In this document: one piece after another, positions 22,846 to 28,387 of the stretch
Position numbering within the stretch: position 1 is the first letter of the stretch
Layout: each line of letters opens with the position of its first letter
Assembly: GCA_936924635.1 (NCBI GenBank)
Contig: CAKZHP010000012.1
Span: 1 to 28,387, forward strand
Direction: 5' to 3'
Source of the DNA: an uncultured Propionibacteriaceae bacterium
Lineage (GTDB): Bacteria; Actinomycetota; Actinomycetes; Propionibacteriales; Propionibacteriaceae
DNA: 28,387 nt
Translations under genes and position numbers: made by a program
The notes under the pieces: generated by a model
What the model saw: the letters and a program-made list of their open reading frames with translations, nothing else
Databases searched by the model: none
What the model was told of the DNA's origin: nothing

Positions 22846-23921
22846 CGCGCTGCCCTCGCGAGCGGACGCACCTCGGTGGCGGGACCAGCGAGCACGTGCC
22901 CGAGGATCGCCAGGCACCCCCGCCGCCAGGACCGCCGCGCCGCACGGAGCGGTGGCACACCGCGCTCAGCCGCCTGCGGCAGGGAAGAGTCGTCGGGAAG
23001 CACACCCAGGAGCGGCAGCCCCAGGGCCGCGGCCACGTCGTCAGGGGCGACCGCAGCCCGCGGCCGACGGCGCACAACCACCCCCATCGCCCGTACATCC
23101 CCTGCCGCGGCCGTCGCCCGGCTCGCCGCGACGCCCCGTACATCCCCGGGTGACACCAGCACCGTGTGATCGGCACCGCGCAGGGCCTCCCGCCCCCCGG
23201 CGTCGAGCGACCGGCCCACGTCGAGCACCACCAGGCGGTGCGTGCGCGACAGGGAGTCGACCACCGCGGCCACCGCGTCCCGGCCGGCGCTGGTCTCACC
23301 CGTGCGCGCCATGGACACCACCGTCACCCCATCGGCCTCCGGCACCTGCCCGGTGATGTCGCTGATCTGCCCCCGGGCAGATCGCAGCCTGTCCCAGCGC
23401 CACCCCGGCAGGCGTTCGGCACCCAGCAGCAGGTCGCACCCCCCACCGGTGGCGTCGAGGTCCACCAGCGCAGCCCGACCCCCACCTGCGGCGACCGCGC
23501 ACGCCAGCCCAGCCGCCAAGGTCGACGTCCCGACCCCGCCGGCTCCCCCCACCACGGCGACCCGCACCGCGACCGTGTCACCGTCTCCGCGCCCCAGTAC
23601 CTCCGACAGCCAGCGCCCACCTCCGGGCAGCACGATGACCGGTGCGGCGAGCGGTCCGGACACGGCGACCAGGCCCTCACCCGACCGCAGCCCGACCACG
23701 AAGACCTGACCGCGTCGGGGCATCGTGAGCCCCGCGACGGACGACGCCACGTCCGCCCCGACCAGCACCACGTCGGACCGCCAGGCCTGCAGCGCCCCGT
23801 CGAGCCCGACGGCGCCGACATCCCGGCCCGTCGCCGCGGCGATCGCCATCACGGCCGCGACCAGCTCGTCGTCACCACTGATCAGCGTTGCGCTCCGTTC
23901 ACCACTCACGCAGCCGACCAT
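22842..23921 (-). CDS. CpaE/Ssd-like ParA-superfamily protein of the Tad locus
   Basis: 359 residues. An N-terminal receiver-like region (about 8-100) without clear phospho-acceptor conservation precedes a MinD/ParA-type ATPase domain. Its nucleotide loop reads GGAGGVGTST at 125-134, with no Lys in the P-loop, as in the actinobacterial septum-site-determining (Ssd, Rv3660c) group. The DLDATGGG segment at 154-161 and VVLDVGRSLDAGG further on resemble ParA motifs. CpaE-type proteins place the pilus machine; Ssd has been tied to cell division in mycobacteria. It is the first gene of the tadA-tadB-tadC unit. The ATG has only a weak SD. Two DnaA-box-like sites lie 40-77 bp upstream. Confidence 0.82.
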   Translation of the reverse strand: MVGCVSGERSATLISGDDELVAAVMAIAAATGRDVGAVGLDGALQAWRSDVVLVGADVASSVAGLTMPRRGQVFVVGLRSGEGLVAVSGPLAAPVIVLPGGGRWLSEVLGRGDGDTVAVRVAVVGGAGGVGTSTLAAGLACAVAAGGGRAALVDLDATGGGCDLLLGAERLPGWRWDRLRSARGQISDITGQVPEADGVTVVSMARTGETSAGRDAVAAVVDSLSRTHRLVVLDVGRSLDAGGREALRGADHTVLVSPGDVRGVAASRATAAAGDVRAMGVVVRRRPRAAVAPDDVAAALGLPLLGVLPDDSSLPQAAERGVPPLRAARRSWRRGCLAILGHVLAGPATEVRPLARAAR

Positions 23922-23960
23922 GGGCCGCCCCACCACGATCTGCCACGACCCCGTACAGCC

Positions 23961-23998
23961 TGTGGACAGCCCTTGTGAGCACCGGCGCCTGTGGACAA
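23961..23998 (-). promoter_or_regulatory. Two DnaA-box sequences upstream of the CpaE-like gene
   Basis: On the plus strand TGTGGACAG (23961-23969, one mismatch) and TGTGGACAA (23990-23998, perfect), 29 bp apart, same orientation. They read TTGTCCACA toward the CpaE-like gene, as at 18998. They lie in the gap shared with the divergent methyltransferase gene. Confidence 0.5.
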
Positions 23999-24040
23999 AC
24001 TCACCGTCGGCCCTCACCCGTGGGTCCGCCTCTCGACGCA

Positions 24041-24054
24041 TAGGCTGCGCACCA
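24041..24054 (+). promoter_or_regulatory. -10 element of a predicted leaderless methyltransferase transcript
   Basis: TAGGCT (24041-24046) fits TAnnnT and is followed by 7 bases and the ATG. No SD is present. Confidence 0.45.
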
Positions 24055-24818
24055 TGGCATCGCGCCCCTTCTTCCCCGACTCGGCGGTGAGCTGGCTCGT
24101 CGGCGACGAGCCGTCACGCGTCCTGGTGCTCGGCGCCTCCGGTCCGTACGCCACCGCCATCCGCGACGCCGGCCACGGCGTGCTGGTCCTCGACCGCTCC
24201 GCCGACGGGCTGTCCCGCCTGGTCGAGCGTCGCCCCGACCTCGGGGGCGTGGTCGCGCAGGGAGAGTCGCTCCCTCTGGCGTCCGGCACCTTCGACCGGA
24301 TCGTCTGCCCGCAGAACCTGCACACATTCGCCCCCGGTCTGGCCCTCACCGAGTTCGCCCGGGTGCTCGCCCCGCACGGCCGGCTCTGCGTCATCTACCT
24401 CACCCGTGATGACTCAGTCCCGTGGGTGAAGCGCCTCACCGCCGTGGTCCGCCACCGCCTCCCCGACGCCATGACCGGTGACTACGGCGACGCCTCCCTC
24501 GACGCGCTCCGCACGTCGGCGTACTTCCCCGACCTGGAGGAGCACTCCCATCGCCTCTGGGTGCCCTCGACACGTCAGCAGCTCGTCGACATGGCGCGCC
24601 GCGCCACCGGTGCCGAGCGGCTGTCGGCTGAGGATCTCGACGCGCTCGGTGACGAGGTGGGCGGGGTGTACGACAGCTCGGCGCGCCCGCCCGAGCCGCT
24701 GCTGCTGCCCTACCGCCTGGGCTGCTGGCGCGCGATGGTCGACCACAGCGAGTTCTCCTCGCCGATCCAGCCGCTCGACGACGCCCTGCACATCCGCCTC
24801 GGGGCTCCCCCCGCATAG
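24054..24818 (+). CDS. SAM-dependent methyltransferase (Methyltransf_11 type)
   Basis: 254 residues. The SAM motif VLVLGASGPYATAI (about 23-36) is followed by VLVLDRS for the ribose and EFARVLAPHGRLCVIYLT, the usual post-motif strand. The TFDRIVCPQNLHTF segment fits motif II. Class I small-molecule methyltransferases with this layout are common, and the substrate cannot be predicted. ATG is supported by the -10 seven bases before it. It is divergent from the Tad operon and 58 bp ahead of the holin-like gene on the same strand. Confidence 0.8.
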   Translation: MASRPFFPDSAVSWLVGDEPSRVLVLGASGPYATAIRDAGHGVLVLDRSADGLSRLVERRPDLGGVVAQGESLPLASGTFDRIVCPQNLHTFAPGLALTEFARVLAPHGRLCVIYLTRDDSVPWVKRLTAVVRHRLPDAMTGDYGDASLDALRTSAYFPDLEEHSHRLWVPSTRQQLVDMARRATGAERLSAEDLDALGDEVGGVYDSSARPPEPLLLPYRLGCWRAMVDHSEFSSPIQPLDDALHIRLGAPPA

Positions 24819-24876
24819 CGCACCCGGGGGCGACCAGGCAGTAGGCTCCGAGACGTCCTACGAGGAGGAGCACCAC

Positions 24877-25449
24877 ATGACCGACAGGCCCGACCCCAAG
24901 GCGCTGATCGACTCCGTCAAGACCGACGTCATCGGCATGGGCAAGAACTTCGTGGCTCTGGGCATGGCGGAGGTCAAGCCCCGCGCCAAGGCCGCCGGGA
25001 TCATGGGCGGCATGTTCGGCGCTGCCGGCTACCTCGCCATCAACGCCGTCTCGCTGCTCTTCCTGGCGGGCGCGGCAGGCTTCGCCGCCCTCTTCCACCT
25101 CTGGCTGGGGCCCTTCGGCTCGGCAGCGCTCGGCCTGGTGGCCATGGCGCTGGTCCTGCTGCTGATCGCTGCTGTCCTGGGCTTCGTCGGCAAGGGCAAG
25201 ATCGACGACGTCAAGAAGCCCGTCGAGACCCCCGACGTCGCCAAGCGCGCCGTCGGCGAGGTCAAGAGCGGCATCGAGCGCGGGCAGCACCTGGTCGACG
25301 CCGAGATCGAGGCCAGCAAGCACGAGGCGATCGAGCCGACCTCCACGCCGGCGCCGACCACGCCTCGTACGGCTCCGGTGCCGACTGCGGCCGCCGCGAC
25401 GACCACCACCCACGACCCCCGCAGCCACGGAGCGACCCCGGTCAGCTGA
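24877..25449 (+). CDS. Phage_holin_3_6-type membrane protein
   Basis: 190 residues. Despite the name, these are chromosomal actinobacterial membrane proteins, not phage lysis genes. A short amphipathic N-terminus (DVIGMGKNFVALGMAEVKPR) leads to two membrane helices (about 42-73, and 77-105 including LGLVAMALVLLLIAAVLGFV), then a cytoplasmic helix (VKKPVETPDVAKRAVGEVKS) and a Thr/Pro/Ala-rich tail of about 40 residues. ATG with a strong SD (GAGGAGGAG, 24862-24870). Role unknown. It converges with the glucosidase gene, with a 14-bp palindrome GCCGCGGCCGCGGC (25455-25468) between the stops. Confidence 0.75.
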   Translation: MTDRPDPKALIDSVKTDVIGMGKNFVALGMAEVKPRAKAAGIMGGMFGAAGYLAINAVSLLFLAGAAGFAALFHLWLGPFGSAALGLVAMALVLLLIAAVLGFVGKGKIDDVKKPVETPDVAKRAVGEVKSGIERGQHLVDAEIEASKHEAIEPTSTPAPTTPRTAPVPTAAAATTTTHDPRSHGATPVS

Positions 25450-25454
25450 CCGGG

Positions 25455-25468
25455 GCCGCGGCCGCGGC
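25455..25468. terminator. Palindrome between convergent holin-like and glucosidase genes
   Basis: GCCGCGGCCGCGGC is a perfect 14-bp dyad filling most of the 20-bp gap between two convergent stops. It may act as a bidirectional transcription stop, though no T-tract exists on either side. Confidence 0.35.
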
Positions 25469-25469
25469 G

Positions 25470-27182
25470 TCAGTACAGGGCGACGATCCTCGACTCCCAC
25501 CCCTGAAGGGTGTCGACGTCATCGATCTCGTGGGTGGCGAGCAGCACCTCACCCGCCCCGTGATCGGGCAGGTCCGGCGGCAGCCGTACGGGCTCGCTCG
25601 ACACGTTCGCCAGCAGCAGCAGGCGCGTGTCGCCCAAGGTGCGTACGCAGCAGAACAGCGACTCGTGCTCCGGCAGCAGCATCGTGAAGCCGCCGGTGCG
25701 CAGCACCTCGTGGTCGTGCCGCAGCTGGATCAGCCGCCGGTAGTGGTGGAACACCGAGTCGGGGTCGGCGATCTGGTCGGCCGCGTTGATCTCGGTGTGG
25801 TTCGGGTTCACGGCCAGCCACGGCCCGGTCTCGGAGAACCCCGCGTTGACGCCGGATGTCCACTGCATGGGCGTCCGGTTGTTGTCACGGCTCCCCCAGG
25901 CCAGGTTCGGGAGCAGCGTCTCGGCGTCCATCCCGAGACGGACTGCCTCGGCGTGGAAGTTCAGCGCCTCGATGTCGCGGAAGTCCCCCAGCGCCTCGAA
26001 CGGGTAGTTCGTCATCCCGAGCTCCTGGCCCTGGTAGACGTACGGCGTGCCGCGCTGCATGTGCACGATCGAGCCGAGCGTCTTGGCGCTCGCCTCCCGG
26101 AACCGCGGCGAGTCGTCGCCCATCCGTGACACCGAGCGCATCTGGTCGTGGTTCTCCAGGTAGAGCGAGTTCCACCCCTCGCCGATCCCGTCCTGCCACC
26201 GGATGACGTTCTCCTTGTACGCCACCCAGCTCCAGGTGCCCTTGTCGTAGCGGCCCCCCGGCCCGTGGTCGAGACCGACGTGCTCGAACGCGAACACCAT
26301 CGACAGCTCACCGTGCTCCGGGTCGGTGTACGCGGCGGCGTTCTCCAGCGTCACGAACGGCATCTCGCCGACCGTGAGCAGGTTGCGGCCGGCGAGCACG
26401 TGCTCCTTCATCTCGCCCAGGAACTCGTGCATCCGGGCGCCGTCGGCGACCATCGAGGCGTCGTACGAGAAGTCCATGCCCGGCGCCACCGGGCCGTCGG
26501 TCAGCTCAGGCTTCGAGATCAGGTTGATGACGTCCATCCGGAAGCCGTCGATGCCCCGGTCGAGCCACCAGCGCATCATCGCGTACACGGCCTGCCGCAC
26601 CTCGGGGTTCTCCCAGTTGAGGTCGGGCTGCTTGCGGCTGAAGAGGTGCAGGTAGTACTCGTCGCTCTTGGGGTCGTGCTGCCACCCCGAGCCGGAGAAG
26701 AACGAGCCCCAGTTGGTCGGCTCCGCGCCGGGCTCTCCTGCCGTACGCCCCTCCCGGGCCGGCCGCCACCAGTACCAGTCGCGCTTCGCCGACGCGGGGT
26801 CGCGAGACTCCTCGAACCAGGCGTGCTCGTCAGAGGTGTGGTTCACCACCAGGTCCATCACCAGCTTGATCCCACGCTCGTGCAGCCCCTCGATGAGCAG
26901 GTCGATGTCGTCGAGGGAGCCGAAGATCGGGTCGATCGCCTGGTAGTCGGCGATGTCGTAGCCGTTGTCGTCCTGCGGCGACTCGAACACCGGCGACAGC
27001 CACACCACGTCGACCCCCAGCAGGGCGAGGTGGTCGAGGTGCGCCAGGATGCCCTTGATGTCACCGATGCCGTCGCCGGTGGCGTCGGCGAACGAGCGTG
27101 GGTAGATCTGGTAGACCACAGCGCTCTTCCACCAGTCGTCGGGCCGTGCCTGCCGCGCTGCGTCGGCGATGCTCTGTGTCAT
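25470..27182 (-). CDS. GH13 alpha-glucosidase / oligo-1,6-glucosidase
   Basis: 570 residues. Cytoplasmic enzyme with the full GH13 TIM-barrel motif set: MDLVVNHTSDEHAWF (109-123), nucleophile Asp217 in GFRMDVINLISK, acid/base Glu273 in TVGEMPF, and Asp346 in ENHDQMR. Overall length and the YQIYPRSFADATGDGIGDI start match GH13 subfamily 31 (alpha-glucosidase, isomaltase). The residue after the nucleophile is Val218; in this subfamily Val there goes with alpha-1,6 activity, Ala or Thr with alpha-1,4. A trehalose- or sucrose-related role is possible. No transporter or LacI regulator lies next to it, so control is not evident. Start ATG has a modest SD (GGAAGA). Confidence 0.9.
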   Translation of the reverse strand: MTQSIADAARQARPDDWWKSAVVYQIYPRSFADATGDGIGDIKGILAHLDHLALLGVDVVWLSPVFESPQDDNGYDIADYQAIDPIFGSLDDIDLLIEGLHERGIKLVMDLVVNHTSDEHAWFEESRDPASAKRDWYWWRPAREGRTAGEPGAEPTNWGSFFSGSGWQHDPKSDEYYLHLFSRKQPDLNWENPEVRQAVYAMMRWWLDRGIDGFRMDVINLISKPELTDGPVAPGMDFSYDASMVADGARMHEFLGEMKEHVLAGRNLLTVGEMPFVTLENAAAYTDPEHGELSMVFAFEHVGLDHGPGGRYDKGTWSWVAYKENVIRWQDGIGEGWNSLYLENHDQMRSVSRMGDDSPRFREASAKTLGSIVHMQRGTPYVYQGQELGMTNYPFEALGDFRDIEALNFHAEAVRLGMDAETLLPNLAWGSRDNNRTPMQWTSGVNAGFSETGPWLAVNPNHTEINAADQIADPDSVFHHYRRLIQLRHDHEVLRTGGFTMLLPEHESLFCCVRTLGDTRLLLLANVSSEPVRLPPDLPDHGAGEVLLATHEIDDVDTLQGWESRIVALY

Positions 27183-27263
27183 GGCCCGATTCTTCCGTCT
27201 CCCGGACCTGCGCTGAGACCAGCATCCAGAACGAGACCCGGTTGGTCCTCTACAGGGGGGACA

Positions 27264-27890
27264 TCAGCGGCGGAACCGCTGGGGGATCTCGGTGAAGCGG
27301 GCTGCGTCCCACGGCTCGGCCCAGCCACCGGCAGCCAGCACGGCGTCAACCACGTACGCCGTGAAGCCCCACACGTACAGGTCGCCCACGACGAACCCCG
27401 GGCCCGTGCGCCCCGACTCGTGCCGCCACGACGTACGGGTCGTGGGGCTCGCCAGCGTGCGTACCCCTACCCGGCGCACCGCCGCCACCTCCCCCGCCTG
27501 TGCCTCCAGGGTGACCTCGGTCGCCATGCCGACGACGGCGTGCACGTGGAACGAGGAGACCGGGATCCGCGCCGCGGGCAGCTGCCCCAGCACGGTCACC
27601 AGCGACGGGTCGAGGCGCACCTCCTCGTACGCCTCCCGCAACGCTGCCTCCACCGGTGACTCCCCCGGCTCGATCGCTCCGCCGGGGAAGGCGACCTGGC
27701 CGGCGTGCTTGCGCATCGTGGCGGAGCGCTCGATGAGGACCAGGTCGGGGTCGGTCTCGCCGAGCAGCAGCACCAGCACCGCCGCCTCCCGGGAGGTGCC
27801 GATCTCCTCGGTGCCGAACCGCCGCTCCTCGAAGGCGGCGGAGAGCTCCGGCGCCTCCAAGCCGGACCGCATCGTGTGGACCCAGCTCAC
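27264..27890 (-). CDS. NUDIX hydrolase, CoA pyrophosphatase-like (Rv3672c-like)
   Basis: 208 residues. LVLIERSATMRKHAGQVAFP at 50-69 is the CoA pyrophosphatase (NudL/YeaB, UPF0035) signature, directly before the Nudix box GAIEPGESPVEAALREAYEE (71-90). All acidic Nudix residues (Glu77, Glu86, Glu89, Glu90) are present, but the final Gly of the box is Arg92. It would cut CoA or a similar nucleotide diphosphate to two phosphate products. GTG overlaps the upstream thioredoxin-like stop as GTGA (27887-27890), so they form one operon; the pair is conserved in mycobacteria (Rv3672c-Rv3673c). Start confidence is moderate. Confidence 0.87.
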   Translation of the reverse strand: MSWVHTMRSGLEAPELSAAFEERRFGTEEIGTSREAAVLVLLLGETDPDLVLIERSATMRKHAGQVAFPGGAIEPGESPVEAALREAYEEVRLDPSLVTVLGQLPAARIPVSSFHVHAVVGMATEVTLEAQAGEVAAVRRVGVRTLASPTTRTSWRHESGRTGPGFVVGDLYVWGFTAYVVDAVLAAGGWAEPWDAARFTEIPQRFRR

Positions 27891-28387
27891 ACCGTGACCC
27901 CGAGGTGCTGGGCGACCCGGTCACGGATCTGCTGGGTCGACCCGAAGGCGCCGATGTTCTTGTAGACGATCACGCCGTTGGCGTCGACGAAGACGGTCAC
28001 GGGGAGCGACTGCCCGACAGGCGCCATGGAGCGCCGCTCAGGGTCCTGCAGGTGCACGTACCGCCAGCCGGCCATCGAGGCGAACTCGATCGCCAGCTCC
28101 GGCCGTGGGTCCGCGGCGTCGATGCCCAGCACCGTCACCTTGCCGCCCGCCATCTGGGAGAACTCGGCCAGGTGCGGCGCCTCGGCGCGGCAGGGGCCGC
28201 ACCACTGGGCCCAGTAGTTGATGATCATGGGCCCGCGGAGACCGGCCAGCCGCACCGTCGAGCCACCGCCCAGGCACGACAGCGCGACATCGGGGAAGCC
28301 CCCGGTAACCGCGGGCAGGTCGCTGGACGCCGGGCAGTCGGGCAGGCCCGCCGCGCGGCGCTGGGCCAGCAGGTCGGGGCTGGCGGG
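27887..28387 (-). CDS. TlpA/ResA-like thioredoxin-fold protein, N-terminus cut by window edge
   Basis: 166 residues are visible and the frame is open to the last base. The thioredoxin core begins with PMIINYWAQWCGPCRAEAPH, holding the CGPC redox site. GQSLPVTVFVDANGVIVYKN carries the cis-Pro loop. The visible N-terminal part contains two further cysteines (PDCPAS and LSCLGG) in a periplasm-facing style linker. Homologues are membrane-anchored, with their active site outside the membrane, and reduce disulfides in cytochrome c maturation or other exported proteins; the anchor would lie beyond the window. The next gene on the same strand is the NUDIX hydrolase. Confidence 0.87.
   Translation of the reverse strand, partial: PASPDLLAQRRAAGLPDCPASSDLPAVTGGFPDVALSCLGGGSTVRLAGLRGPMIINYWAQWCGPCRAEAPHLAEFSQMAGGKVTVLGIDAADPRPELAIEFASMAGWRYVHLQDPERRSMAPVGQSLPVTVFVDANGVIVYKNIGAFGSTQQIRDRVAQHLGVTV

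Noticed and set aside
24877..25449. Prophage suggested by a holin-like gene
   Set aside because: This holin family is a normal chromosomal gene in Actinobacteria, and no lysin, integrase or structural phage gene is nearby.

Overview
The window is high-GC actinobacterial DNA. Coding third positions are almost all G or C, GTG starts are common, and several genes begin a few bases after a TAnnnT -10 element with no Shine-Dalgarno (SD) sequence. Gene content and order (holB, topA, a methyltransferase, a DUF1998 helicase, a Tad pilus block, then NUDIX and thioredoxin-like genes) match the region known in Mycobacterium tuberculosis as roughly Rv3644c-Rv3673c. The accessory content would suit the Nocardioidaceae/Propionibacteriales, but I cannot fix the genus.

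Layout. 1-763: 3' end of an FAD/Fe-S D-2-hydroxyacid (lactate-type) dehydrogenase. 886-4051: holB (-), diverging from an NAD(P)-malic enzyme (+). 4055-5430: hipBA-type toxin-antitoxin pair (-) with three near-identical palindromic operators. 5602-6772: MerR regulator (-) diverging from a paired SMR exporter operon (+), with a 20-bp palindrome between them. 6924-8811: ECF41 (SigJ-type) sigma factor and an FAD oxidoreductase in one operon (-), preceded by a textbook ECF41 promoter. 8980-9934: a frameshifted membrane-protein gene. 9843-10648: tmk plus a probable DedA C-terminal fragment. 10645-14950: topA and a class I methyltransferase (-). 15065-17434: SftH/Hrq1-type helicase (+). 17668-23921: Tad/Flp pilus locus (-), in transcription order a CpaE-like ATPase, tadA, tadB, tadC, a broken osmC, an unknown gene, a DUF4244-type pilin, a second Flp pilin, TadE and a TadE-like protein. 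24054-25449: methyltransferase and holin-like membrane protein (+). 25470-28387: GH13 alpha-glucosidase, NUDIX CoA pyrophosphatase-like protein and the 3' part of a TlpA-like thioredoxin (-).

How it fits together. The backbone is DNA replication, topology and repair (holB, tmk, topA, helicase). The topA-tmk-holB order usual in Actinobacteria is broken here: tmk is inverted, lies beside a gene fragment, and is separated from holB by about 8 kb of accessory genes. That segment carries three self-contained regulatory modules (hipBA, MerR-SMR, ECF41-oxidoreductase), each with a recognisable cis element. The Tad locus is tightly coupled by 4-bp ATGA/GTGA overlaps and has perfect or near-perfect DnaA-box sequences upstream of both of its ends. 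No tRNA, rRNA, CRISPR array, insertion sequence or prophage was seen. No gene-free stretch exceeds 300 bp; the longest are 18905-19201 and 17435-17667.
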